A stretch of 64,000 nt of DNA from Elizabethkingia miricola (lineage in GTDB: Bacteria > Bacteroidota > Bacteroidia > Flavobacteriales > Weeksellaceae): contig NZ_LSGQ01000030.1 in the NCBI RefSeq assembly GCF_001675285.1, positions 1-64,000 of the forward strand. The letters run 5' to 3'. Position numbers and translations under genes: made by a program. The notes below the pieces were generated by a model. It did no database searches. It had not been told where the DNA came from and saw nothing but the letters and a program-made list of their open reading frames with translations. This document shows, piece after piece, positions 25,951 through 34,558 of the stretch (within the stretch, counting starts at the first letter, position 1; the number at the start of each line of letters is the position of its first letter).

Positions 25951-27588
25951 TTATAAGCTCACTCCTCTTTTCCAGGGGATAAAATCATCCTGATTGAGTA
26001 AAACAGCTTTTGGTGTAATTCTTCCGCTTGCTACTTCTATACAATAATCGAGAATGTCTTCTCCCATTTCTGCAATAGTCTTGCTTCCTTCTATAATTGG
26101 TCCTGTATCAATATCTATAATATCAGACATTCTAATTGCCAATGATGTATTGGTTGCTACTTTTATAGTAGGACAAACCGGATTCCCTGTTGGTGTTCCC
26201 AGTCCTGTTGTAAATAATATTAAAGTAGCTCCTGAAGCTGCTTTTCCTGTAGTTGCTTCTACATCATTTCCGGGAGTACAAACTAAACTCAGTCCGGGCT
26301 TCGTTGCTTTCTCAGTATAATCCAAGACATCAGCTACCGGGGAGAGACCTCCTTTTCTGGCTGCTCCGACAGATTTTATAGCATCAGTAATAAGACCGTC
26401 TTTTATATTTCCTGGTGAAGGGTTCATATAAAAACCTGAACCAACTTTATGTGCTAATGTATCATATTCTGTCATCAGTTTGATAAATTTCTCTGCTGTT
26501 TCTTTATCCACAGAGCGGTCTATCATTTCCTGTTCGGCTCCGCACAATTCCGGAAACTCTGCCAGTAATACTTTTCCGCCTAATCCTACTAACAAATCGG
26601 CAGTATATCCTACAGACGGATTTGCAGAGATTCCGCTGAATCCATCACTTCCGCCACATTTAACACCCAATACCAATTTATCCAGGCCTGCCGGCTTTCT
26701 TTCTATTTTATTAATTTCTGTAAGCCCGATAAAGGTATCATGAATCGCTTGTCTAATTAAAGCCTCTTCACTTTGTGTCTTCTGCTGTTCAAATACCAGA
26801 AGGGGTTTATCGAAATTATGATTTCTCTCTTTTAAATCCTTCTTAAAGTTATCTACCTGAAGATGCTGACAACCGAGACTAAGCAAAGTAATTCCGGCAA
26901 CATTCGGATGGTCTGCATAGGATGCTAATAGCTTACTAAGCGTTGCAGAATCCTGTCTGGTTCCGCCACAGCCACCACTATGATTCAGGAATTTTATACC
27001 ATCTACATTTTTGAAAACACGATTCTTTACTTCCACAACCGGATTTAAAGATATGTTTTCTAAATCTTCACCTTTCTGATAGGCTTCCAGTAAATGATGG
27101 GCATAGTCTTTATATTTATCTCCCACAGCATATCCGAGTTCGTTGTGCAAGGCTTCTTTAATAATGTCCAGGTTCCTGTTTTCACAAAAGACCGTAGGAA
27201 TAAACAACCAATAGTTAGCTGTTCCTACTTCGCCATTGCTGCGGTGATAGCCATCAAACGTTTTATTTTCAAACTTTGATGTATCAGGCGCCTGCCATAC
27301 ATATTCCACATCGCGGTATGCATAAGGCTCTGCAGCATGCTTGGTATTTTCTACATTCATCCTTGTTCCTTTCTTCACATCGAACTGCGTTTTTCCAACC
27401 AGAACGCCGTACATCATTACTTCACTTCCCTGCGGAAGATCATGCATGAAGAATTTATGCTTTGCGGGAATTTTCTCTAAAGTCTCATATTCCAGTCCTT
27501 CAAAAAGGACTTTCTCACCCTGTTCAATGTCCTGTAGTGCCACTAAGACATTGTCCTTTGGGTTAATTCTCAATATTTTATTTTTCAT
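25951..27588 (-). CDS. UxaA-family dehydratase, probable L-fuconate dehydratase
   Basis: This 545-residue protein has an N-terminal SAF domain (about 1-95) and a long UxaA/altronate-dehydratase domain with GCGGTRQDS (about 203-211), LSLGCQHLQ, LGVKCGGSDGFSG (about 307-319) and TTGLGTPTGNPVCP. The conserved Cys residues are those expected to bind the metal or Fe-S site. Altronate and galactarate dehydratases belong here. In a fucose operon without an enolase-superfamily fuconate dehydratase, it most likely dehydrates L-fuconate to 2-keto-3-deoxy-L-fuconate. Confidence 0.8.
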   Translation of the reverse strand: MKNKILRINPKDNVLVALQDIEQGEKVLFEGLEYETLEKIPAKHKFFMHDLPQGSEVMMYGVLVGKTQFDVKKGTRMNVENTKHAAEPYAYRDVEYVWQAPDTSKFENKTFDGYHRSNGEVGTANYWLFIPTVFCENRNLDIIKEALHNELGYAVGDKYKDYAHHLLEAYQKGEDLENISLNPVVEVKNRVFKNVDGIKFLNHSGGCGGTRQDSATLSKLLASYADHPNVAGITLLSLGCQHLQVDNFKKDLKERNHNFDKPLLVFEQQKTQSEEALIRQAIHDTFIGLTEINKIERKPAGLDKLVLGVKCGGSDGFSGISANPSVGYTADLLVGLGGKVLLAEFPELCGAEQEMIDRSVDKETAEKFIKLMTEYDTLAHKVGSGFYMNPSPGNIKDGLITDAIKSVGAARKGGLSPVADVLDYTEKATKPGLSLVCTPGNDVEATTGKAASGATLILFTTGLGTPTGNPVCPTIKVATNTSLAIRMSDIIDIDTGPIIEGSKTIAEMGEDILDYCIEVASGRITPKAVLLNQDDFIPWKRGVSL

Positions 27589-27640
27589 GATTATGTTCTC
27601 TGATTATTAACGAAGTTTTATCAGCAGCAAAGCTACCTGA

Positions 27641-28921
27641 CTATGCTTCGGTTGGTTTCCAGCCATATTTACCAAAGGCAAATACAACAATGAAACATAT
27701 AAATGGTACGATGTAGCCATACTGTATACTATGGGTAACATCTGAAATATAACCTAATCCTAATGGCAATATTGCCCCTCCTACAATAGACATTACAATA
27801 AGAGAAGATGCTATCTTGGTATCTTTACCCAAATCTGCTATTCCCAGTGAAAAAATTGTAGGGAACATTATCGACATAAAGAAAGCTACTCCAATCAGCG
27901 CATAAATGGTAATATCACCTTTTCCGAATACTGCTACCAAAGTGAGAAGCATACTCAGAACTGCATAGATCATTAAAAGTTTATTAGGCTTTACATATTT
28001 CATAAAGAAGGTTCCGACAAATCTCCCAACCATAAAGGCCAGGCCTGCCAATCCTGAATAAAATGCAGCATTTTTTTCCGTAATTCCTGCTGAAACAACA
28101 ACAAAACGTATAAAAAAGCTTAGTACACATACCTGCGCTCCCACATAAAAGAATTGTGCAACAACTGCCCAGCGAAGATGTTTGTGTCTCCACGCATGAG
28201 AAATTTTAGATTTATCACCATCGTCTTCATGCTTAATATCCGGCAACTTTGTAAAGACAAACAAAAGCATTACAATGACAATAATAACTCCCAGAACCAG
28301 ATATGGCCCTTTTACACTGGCTGCTTCCTGAGCAATGTAAGCACTAAGCTCATGTGGAGGTAATGCTTTTAGTTGTGCATCAGTCAGAGATTGTTCACTC
28401 AGAATATATTTACCTCCAACGATTGGCGCTATAAAAGCTGCGAGTCCGTTGAAAGATTGTGAAAAGTTTAATCTGCGTGTTGCTGTTTCTTCAGGGCCTA
28501 AAATAGTTACATAGGGATTAGCTGCTGTTTCCAGAAAGGCCAATCCACAGGCTATTACAAATAATGCTCCTAAAAAGAAAATGTACATCTGGGTATTGGC
28601 TGCCGGAATAAAAAGGAAAGCTCCTAATGCAAACAGGCAGAGCCCAAATATGATTCCACTTTTATAGCCATACTTACGCATAACATTTCCGGCAGGTATT
28701 GCCATAAGAAAATAGGCAATAAATATAGAAAAATCCACAAGGGAAGATTCTAAATCTGTCAGCTGAAAAGCCTTTCTCAGGTGCGGAATCAGCACCGGAT
28801 CCAGGTTGTGAACAAAGCCCCAGAAGAAGAAGAGACTCGTAACGAGAATCAGTGGGAAAAGGTAGCCTCTCCTCCTTTCTGATGAAGCTTTTGTTGATTG
28901 CTCTGTTGTTATGTTTTGCAT
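27641..28921 (-). CDS. fucP: L-fucose:H+ symporter
   Basis: This 426-residue MFS protein has about twelve membrane helices. It resembles FucP: the N-terminal FFFWGFVHNLDPVLIPHLRK (about 31-50), LFVIACGLAFLETAANPYV (about 119-137) and the second-half VGGAILPLGLGYISDVT. The central loop (about 222-240) is charged. It would import L-fucose across the inner membrane. It lies downstream of lutC and upstream of the dehydratase. Confidence 0.88.
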   Translation of the reverse strand: MQNITTEQSTKASSERRRGYLFPLILVTSLFFFWGFVHNLDPVLIPHLRKAFQLTDLESSLVDFSIFIAYFLMAIPAGNVMRKYGYKSGIIFGLCLFALGAFLFIPAANTQMYIFFLGALFVIACGLAFLETAANPYVTILGPEETATRRLNFSQSFNGLAAFIAPIVGGKYILSEQSLTDAQLKALPPHELSAYIAQEAASVKGPYLVLGVIIVIVMLLFVFTKLPDIKHEDDGDKSKISHAWRHKHLRWAVVAQFFYVGAQVCVLSFFIRFVVVSAGITEKNAAFYSGLAGLAFMVGRFVGTFFMKYVKPNKLLMIYAVLSMLLTLVAVFGKGDITIYALIGVAFFMSIMFPTIFSLGIADLGKDTKIASSLIVMSIVGGAILPLGLGYISDVTHSIQYGYIVPFICFIVVFAFGKYGWKPTEA

Positions 28922-28940
28922 GGTCTATAAAGTAAAGGTC

Positions 28941-29048
28941 TTCGTGGTTATTAGTTTTTCGTTTTTCACTTAAATTTTCATGGTTATTAGTTTGTTAGTT
29001 TTTATTTAAGCTTTCATGGTTATTGGTTATTCATTATAAATATGTGGT
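28941..29048. repeat. 36-bp tandem repeat, about three degenerate copies
   Basis: The core TTCRTGGTTATTRG recurs at 28941, 28977 and 29013, exactly 36 bp apart, with diverging remainders. The third copy runs into the 3' end of lutC. It fills the lutC-fucP gap. It may be a replication-slippage repeat or hold spaced RNA elements; no function is known. Confidence 0.6.
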
Positions 29049-29610
29049 GGCTGCGTGCACCATGTGCACCAATCACCAGTGATTGTTCTATATCCGCCGT
29101 TTTAGACGGTCCTGAAATAAAAGATGAAAATCCACCTTCTATCTCTATTATTTTATATGCATCATGCATCAGAGCTACTATTTTATCGGCCGCTAATATC
29201 ACAAATAAATGCTGAGTGATAAAAGGTAATGCCCTATATTTCATTTGATTTTCTGTGATCCAGATTGCAGCATTCTCTGCTACTCCTATGCTCCCTTCAA
29301 TAAGAGCAACTTCTACATTTTCCAGTTCATGCGGATCTGTTATTTCATCGCTGTCACTGTACAAATTTTCTTTTAATGCATTGATATTAGAGATTATTCT
29401 TTTATCAGATGCTATATTCTCTTTGAGGTATGTTAAAACCTCGTCTGTATTCTCTACAAATGTAACCTGCGAACCATTATTCCGGGCTGTTTGCACAAAA
29501 GACTCCAGAAGGTTTCCGGTTCCCGGTATAAATGATAAGTCTTCAGGCAATTCATTTCCGGCAGGCTTTACTTTTGCAATTCTGGATAAAATTTCTTCTC
29601 TACTTCCCAT
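29020..29610 (-). CDS. lutC: LutC, L-lactate utilisation LUD-domain protein
   Basis: This protein of about 196 residues starts at the ATG at 29610 (MGSREEILSRIAKV); another ATG lies three codons upstream. It has the LUD fold with AIWITENQ (about 130), ALPFITQHLFVIL and GPSKTADIEQSLVIGAHG near the end. LutC works with LutA and LutB to oxidise L-lactate to pyruvate. Its start overlaps the end of lutB by 11 bp. Confidence 0.88.
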   Translation of the reverse strand: MGSREEILSRIAKVKPAGNELPEDLSFIPGTGNLLESFVQTARNNGSQVTFVENTDEVLTYLKENIASDKRIISNINALKENLYSDSDEITDPHELENVEVALIEGSIGVAENAAIWITENQMKYRALPFITQHLFVILAADKIVALMHDAYKIIEIEGGFSSFISGPSKTADIEQSLVIGAHGARSHHIFIMNNQ

Positions 29611-30970
29611 TCTCAACATTCTTTTTATACCATTCTTTAAAGCTTTCCTCTGGCATTTCAGGCATCTCCCGATGCTTATACCATGGATTCATACCACTTT
29701 TAAGAAGGAATGGTGTGTAGCGATATCCAAATTTCACTTTCTTTCTAAGCTTCTCATACTTTTTTGCATTGGAAAGTGATCTTGCCATCAGCTTCATAGA
29801 AAAGTTTTTCACCGGCTCTCCCAATCCTGAAGCAATAACCTCTTGTCTTAATTCATACAGCTGATTATGCAAATCAATCTGTACCGGACATACATTGGTA
29901 CATGAACCACATAATGTAGATGCAAAAGGCAAATCCTTGTACTCTTCAATATTTCGTGCCGGGCTTAATACTGAGCCTATCGGCCCTGCAACTGCCGTAT
30001 GATAGCTATGTCCGCCACTCCGTCTGTATACAGGACATGTATTAAAACAGGCACCGCAACGTATACACTTCAGTGAATTTCGGAATTTCTCTCTGCCTAA
30101 CTGCTCAGATCGACCGTTATCCACGATTACCAGATGCATTTCCTGTCCTTCTCTTGGCTTTCTGAAATGACTGGAATATGTAGTAATCGGCTGCCCCGTA
30201 GCACTTCTTGTAAGAAGACGAAGAAAAACACCCAGATGTTCACGCTTCGGAATTATTTTTTCCAATCCCATACAGCCAATATGCACATTTGCCAGATGCG
30301 CCCCCATATCTGCATTTCCTTCATTGGTACATACCACAAACTCTCCGGTTTCTGCAACAGCAAAGTTAACTCCCGTTAAAGCTGCCTGACTTTGCAAAAA
30401 TTTCTTTCTAAGATCCTGGCGCGCTATTTCCGTTAGCTGCTGCGGATTGGAAAGGCCTTTTGGGGTATTCAGATACTCATGGAAAATCTCACCGATTTCC
30501 TCTTTCTTCTTATGAATACACGGCAGCACAATGTGACTTGGTGGTTCTTTAACCAACTGAACAATACGCTCTCCCAGATCGGTATCGGTTACTTCTATTC
30601 CGTTTTTCTCCAGATAATCATTCAGGTGACATTCTTCTGTAAGCATAGACTTACTTTTCACCATCTTTTTTACCTGATTTTTCTCCAGAACAGAAAGTAC
30701 AATAGCATTATGTTCTGCAGCATCTTTAGCCCAGTGTACCTTTATACCGTTTTCTAAAGCATTCTTCTCGAACTCTATTAAATAGGTATCAAGATTGGAA
30801 AGCACATTTAATTTTATTTTAGATGCAGTTTCTCTTAGCTTCTCCCAGTCAGGAATAGGTTTACTCTGTCGGTCGCGCTTCTCGCGGACAAACCACAACG
30901 TTTTGTTGTGCCAGTCTACACGGTCTTCATCCCGGTTAAATTGTTCTGCTAAAGCGGCGTGATTCTTCAT
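29600..30970 (-). CDS. lutB: LutB, L-lactate oxidation iron-sulfur protein
   Basis: This 456-residue protein has a LUD-type N-terminal domain and two ferredoxin-type 4Fe-4S motifs, CIRCGACFNTCPVYRR (about 300-315) and CGSCTNVCPVQ (about 350-360). Its length and layout match LutB/YkgF. It forms the electron-transfer core of the LutABC complex at the cytoplasmic side of the membrane. It is coupled to lutA upstream (11-bp gap). Confidence 0.92.
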   Translation of the reverse strand: MKNHAALAEQFNRDEDRVDWHNKTLWFVREKRDRQSKPIPDWEKLRETASKIKLNVLSNLDTYLIEFEKNALENGIKVHWAKDAAEHNAIVLSVLEKNQVKKMVKSKSMLTEECHLNDYLEKNGIEVTDTDLGERIVQLVKEPPSHIVLPCIHKKKEEIGEIFHEYLNTPKGLSNPQQLTEIARQDLRKKFLQSQAALTGVNFAVAETGEFVVCTNEGNADMGAHLANVHIGCMGLEKIIPKREHLGVFLRLLTRSATGQPITTYSSHFRKPREGQEMHLVIVDNGRSEQLGREKFRNSLKCIRCGACFNTCPVYRRSGGHSYHTAVAGPIGSVLSPARNIEEYKDLPFASTLCGSCTNVCPVQIDLHNQLYELRQEVIASGLGEPVKNFSMKLMARSLSNAKKYEKLRKKVKFGYRYTPFLLKSGMNPWYKHREMPEMPEESFKEWYKKNVENGK

Positions 30971-30981
30971 TAATTTACTTG

Positions 30982-31719
30982 TTAATTATTCAAAATCTCT
31001 GCTATGTGCATCACTTTTACAGTACTTTTCTCTCTTTTCAGAATTCCTTCCAGGTGCATAAGGCAAGACATATCACAAGCTGCAATATATTCTGCACCAT
31101 GTTTTATATGATCGTCTACTCTGTCTTTACCCATTTTGGATGATACTGCCTCTTCAGCAACACAAAATGTTCCGCCAAAACCACAGCACTCATCCTGTTT
31201 ATCTAATTCTATAAGTTCTATTCCTTTCACCTGATTTAATAATTGTTCAGGTTTTGAAAAATAAGGAGCTGTTAATTCGCTCATACCGGAAAGCTTTAAA
31301 CCTCTTTGCCCATGACAACTTTGGTGAAAGCCTACTTTATGAGGAAAAGAAACTTCAAGATTTTCAACTTTCAATACATCTGTCAAAAATTCTGTCAGCT
31401 CATAAATATTCTCACGAATACGTATTGCTGTATCTTCATTCTCCTTTCCTTCGCCCTTCAGATGTTCTTTAATATGTAAAACACAACTTCCTGAAGGAGC
31501 TACAATAGCATCATAATCTTTGAATTGCTGAATAAAATTCCTGTCAGTATCGCATGTAAGATGCTGATAACCTGAATTGGCCATTGGCTGACCACAGCAG
31601 GTCTGACCAGTCGGATAACTAACATCTACACCAAGCTTTTTTAATAAAGAATAAGTTGCTATCCCAACTTTAGGATACAATATATCTATATAACATGGCA
31701 CGAATAATCCAACTTTCAT
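30982..31719 (-). CDS. lutA: LutA, L-lactate oxidation CCG-domain subunit
   Basis: This 245-residue protein has two cysteine-rich CCG domains: TCCGQPMANSGY (about 40-51) and DECCGFGGTFCV (about 175-186), with SCHGQRGLKLSG (about 133) and SCLMHLEG near the end. It belongs to the LutA/YkgE family. It is the first gene of the long fucose operon and starts 155 bp from the divergent AraC regulator. Its presence at the head of a fucose unit fits lactate as a pathway end product. Confidence 0.9.
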   Translation of the reverse strand: MKVGLFVPCYIDILYPKVGIATYSLLKKLGVDVSYPTGQTCCGQPMANSGYQHLTCDTDRNFIQQFKDYDAIVAPSGSCVLHIKEHLKGEGKENEDTAIRIRENIYELTEFLTDVLKVENLEVSFPHKVGFHQSCHGQRGLKLSGMSELTAPYFSKPEQLLNQVKGIELIELDKQDECCGFGGTFCVAEEAVSSKMGKDRVDDHIKHGAEYIAACDMSCLMHLEGILKREKSTVKVMHIAEILNN

Positions 31720-31737
31720 AATAATTCAATAAAGAAT

Positions 31738-31768
31738 CAAATATTTTTTTAAACTTTATTAACACAAA
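31738..31768 (-). promoter_or_regulatory. Candidate promoter of the lut-fuc operon
   Basis: On the minus strand TTTG, 19 bases, then AATATTTG matches the Bacteroidota promoter with one mismatch in the -7 box. It lies about 20 bases before the lutA start. Confidence 0.5.
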
Positions 31769-31803
31769 TTAAGGTTTTATTTAGAAAATAAAATTTCAGT
31801 ATT

Positions 31804-31832
31804 TTATCCAATTATTAAGCTATATTATCCAA
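31804..31832. promoter_or_regulatory. Direct-repeat operator, candidate AraC half-sites
   Basis: TTATCCAA occurs at 31804-31811 and again at 31825-31832, exactly 21 bp apart (two helical turns). This is the classic spacing of AraC-family half-sites. The pair lies 36 bp upstream of the lutA -33 box and just upstream of the divergent AraC gene. Confidence 0.5.
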
Positions 31833-31874
31833 AAAGGTTTAATTTTATGTTTTAGATACTGATATAACTAAATA

Positions 31875-32741
31875 ATGAAGCCACAGTTCCTGAAAATCTC
31901 CTCGGATACGCTCCATTCCTTCAATGCCAGAAAGGATATAATGCCCGATGTAAATAACAAATGGCACTACCATATGGTATTGGAACTTATCTATTTCCGA
32001 AAGGGTTCCGGGACTCAGTATGTAGGCAATAGTATTGAGCGTTTTAAAGAAGGAGATGTTGCTCTTATTGGCAAAAACCTTCCACATTATTGGCTATTTG
32101 ATGCAAAATACTTTGAAAACCCTAAAAGAAATAAGGTTGAAATTTTTGTAATACATTTTGGAGAACATTTCTGGGGTGAAGATTTTTTAAAGCTACCCGA
32201 GAATCAGACATTGAAAAAGACCCTGGCACTTAGTTCCAGAGGGTTCCAAATTAAGGGAGATGCTAAAGAGAAACTTACACAACTCATTCCGGAAATTGTA
32301 GAAAGCGACGGAACTCTGAAAATCATACGCCTATTGGAGGCCTTACACAGCATTAGTGAATCTGCTGAATACGAATTTTTAACTTCAGCCAATTTTAAAT
32401 ATCATTTTGATGAAGATGAAAGACATCGGATTCTTGACATTTATAATTACACCTTATCTAACTATACCCAAAAAATAACGTTGGAGGATGTATCTGAAAT
32501 AGCGAACCTTAGTCCTAACTCATTTTGTAAATTTTTTAAATCCCGTACAGGGAAAACTTATACACAATTTGTTAATGAAATCCGGATTGGTGATGCTTGT
32601 CAGAAGCTTATCGAAAACCAAATGTCTGTAAAGGAGGTTTGTTTTGCGAGTGGGTTCAATAATTTCACCAGCTTTCATGAGTGTTTCAAGAACATTACAG
32701 GCAAAAGTCCTTTAAAATATCAACAGCTTTACAGAAAATAA
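31875..32741 (+). CDS. AraC-family transcriptional regulator of the fucose operon
   Basis: This 288-residue protein has an N-terminal cupin-like sensing domain (about 1-110; KWHYHMVLELIYFRKGSG) and a C-terminal double helix-turn-helix (about 190-288; LEDVSEIANLSPNSFCKFF and VKEVCFASGFNNFTSFHE). It is divergent from lutA-fuc and most likely activates that operon in response to fucose or a pathway intermediate. Confidence 0.88.
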   Translation: MKPQFLKISSDTLHSFNARKDIMPDVNNKWHYHMVLELIYFRKGSGTQYVGNSIERFKEGDVALIGKNLPHYWLFDAKYFENPKRNKVEIFVIHFGEHFWGEDFLKLPENQTLKKTLALSSRGFQIKGDAKEKLTQLIPEIVESDGTLKIIRLLEALHSISESAEYEFLTSANFKYHFDEDERHRILDIYNYTLSNYTQKITLEDVSEIANLSPNSFCKFFKSRTGKTYTQFVNEIRIGDACQKLIENQMSVKEVCFASGFNNFTSFHECFKNITGKSPLKYQQLYRK

Positions 32742-32777
32742 TATTTTTCGTAACTTCTCTGGCAAAACACAAGTGTT

Positions 32778-33932
32778 ATGCTGAGGATGACTGAGGTTAC
32801 TGATAGAATAACGCGAAAAGAGTTTCTTGAATTTCCTGTAAGGCTCTATCGGCTAGATAAAAATTTCATCCGAAACATGGACAAAGATGTTGACGACATC
32901 TTTAACCCTGTTAAGAATAAGTTTTTTAGCTCCGGAGAAGCTTCCAGATGGCTATGCATTAATGAAAAGCGGGAAACGATTGGTCGTGTAGCTATATTCT
33001 ATACTAATAAATATAAACAAGATCAGCCAACTGGTGGAATTGGCTTTTTTGATTGTATTAATGATCAAATAACAGCTAATTTCATTTTCGATTTTTGTAG
33101 AGAATGGCTACAACAGAAAGGTATGGAGGCTATGGACGGGCCTATTAATTTTGGTGAAAGAGATCAGTTTTGGGGATTACTGACAGAAGGTTTTACAAAA
33201 CCTCTTTACAGGATGAATTACAATTTCCCTTATTATCAGACACTTTTTGAGAGTTATGGTTTTCAGCCATATTTCCAACAGTTATGTTTTTCCCGAAAAA
33301 CAACCAGTGAAGTAGACTCCAGCTTTATAAATGCACATACACGTCTTAGTCAAAACCCGGATATTCATGCGGAAAGAATGCAGATAAAACATCTTGATCG
33401 TTATGCCGAGGATTTTACACATATTTATAATGCTGCATGGGCGAACCACGGTGAAGGAAAACAACTGGATGTAAAACAGGTAAAAAAAATGTTTCATATT
33501 ATAAAACCTGTAATCAATGAACATATCTCCTGGTTTGTATATGAAAAAGGGAATCCGGTTGGCATGTGGATAAATCTTCCGGATCTGAATGAATGGTTCC
33601 GATACCTGAACGGAAAATTTGGAATATGGGAGAAAATAAAGTTTTTGTTTATCCGGCAATTTGTACCGAATAAAAAAATGATTGGGCTGGTTTTTGGTGT
33701 TGTACCCGAATGGCAAAAAAAGGGTATAGATGGTTATATGATATGGGAAGGAACACAGCATCTAAGAAAATATACTCATTTTGAGGAAATAGAAATGCAG
33801 TGGATAGGGGATTTTAACCCCAAAATGATTAAAATTGCAGAAAACTTAGATACAAAAATCACAAGAAAACTCACAACTTATCGTTATTTATTCGACAGAA
33901 ATAAAATATTTAAGAAACATCCAACGTTATAA
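32778..33932 (+). CDS. GNAT-fold hypothetical protein
   Basis: This 384-residue protein is likely of an acyl-CoA N-acyltransferase fold, as suggested by GVVPEWQKKGIDGYMIWEG (about 300-318) and YRLDKNFIRNMDKDVDDIF near the N-terminus. It resembles uncharacterised Bacteroidota proteins of this length. The ATG at 32778 or the one nine bases downstream could be used. There is no pathway context: it sits alone between the fucose regulator and a small membrane protein. The substrate is unknown. Confidence 0.6.
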   Translation: MLRMTEVTDRITRKEFLEFPVRLYRLDKNFIRNMDKDVDDIFNPVKNKFFSSGEASRWLCINEKRETIGRVAIFYTNKYKQDQPTGGIGFFDCINDQITANFIFDFCREWLQQKGMEAMDGPINFGERDQFWGLLTEGFTKPLYRMNYNFPYYQTLFESYGFQPYFQQLCFSRKTTSEVDSSFINAHTRLSQNPDIHAERMQIKHLDRYAEDFTHIYNAAWANHGEGKQLDVKQVKKMFHIIKPVINEHISWFVYEKGNPVGMWINLPDLNEWFRYLNGKFGIWEKIKFLFIRQFVPNKKMIGLVFGVVPEWQKKGIDGYMIWEGTQHLRKYTHFEEIEMQWIGDFNPKMIKIAENLDTKITRKLTTYRYLFDRNKIFKKHPTL

Positions 33933-33947
33933 CGAAAATATATTACA

Positions 33948-34439
33948 ATGAACTCAATTTTTATACTTTTGATCGTCTTTATTATTGCCTTTTTAGGCTT
34001 TATCGGACTTATTTTCCTTATTGCATTTCTGGCTTCTCAAAGTAGAAAGAAAAAACAGGAAGCTGTACTTGCTACATTACCAGAAGGTGCCAAGCTTAAA
34101 GCTATTGTACGTTACAATAAGGGCAAGCAACAAACTAAAATATTAAAAATGAAAGCCTTCCAGGGAAGTGGCGTTCTTTATATTCTGGATAACAAGATTA
34201 TTTTTCAGGATACCCTGAATCAGAATCCATATAGCTTTGATCTAAAAACAGCAGCAGTTAACTGGGTTGGGATCAATGCAGCTAACGGAGCCCTTAACTG
34301 GTTTAAAGTTTCGGACGAGCAGACAGAATACTACTTTAATGTAGAAAGCGGAATGTTTATCTGGCACACATCTTCAGGAAAACCTACAACAGAACAAATT
34401 TGCAACAACCTAAAGTCTTTGCAATTAGAGGCTGTTTAG
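33948..34439 (+). CDS. Small membrane-anchored hypothetical protein
   Basis: This 163-residue protein has one N-terminal transmembrane helix (about residues 4-32; very hydrophobic, Phe/Ile/Leu rich), a basic cytoplasmic segment SRKKKQEA, and a small beta-rich domain. I do not recognise a family. It lies 15 bp after the GNAT-like gene, probably in the same transcript, and is followed by a strong terminator. Confidence 0.65.
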   Translation: MNSIFILLIVFIIAFLGFIGLIFLIAFLASQSRKKKQEAVLATLPEGAKLKAIVRYNKGKQQTKILKMKAFQGSGVLYILDNKIIFQDTLNQNPYSFDLKTAAVNWVGINAANGALNWFKVSDEQTEYYFNVESGMFIWHTSSGKPTTEQICNNLKSLQLEAV

Positions 34440-34458
34440 CCATTTCGTATAGAATTAC

Positions 34459-34497
34459 AAAAGCCTTATCAAGATTTCAAAATTTGATAAGGCTTTT
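34459..34497 (+). terminator. Terminator with 14-bp stem
   Basis: AAAAGCCTTATCAA (34459-34472) and TTGATAAGGCTTTT (34484-34497) form a perfect stem followed by TAAAAGG. It ends the GNAT/membrane-protein transcript. Confidence 0.85.
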
Positions 34498-34515
34498 TAA
34501 AAGGTATAGATACTC

Positions 34516-34541
34516 AAAAGGCGGACTGTTGTCCGCCTTTT
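34516..34541. terminator. Terminator with 11-bp stem, bidirectional
   Basis: AAAAGGCGGAC and GTCCGCCTTTT pair around TGTT and are followed by TATTTTTAT on the plus strand. On the minus strand it lies 18 bases after the metF stop, so it ends the methionine operon too. Confidence 0.88.
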
Positions 34542-34558
34542 ATTTTTATAAAGTATTC

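Noticed and set aside
28941-29048. CRISPR-like array
   Set aside because: The repeats are directly adjacent without unique spacers, only about three copies, and no cas genes are near.
29255-29779. 174-codon plus-strand frame across lutC and lutB
   Set aside because: It spans two well-supported minus-strand genes and lacks recognisable features.
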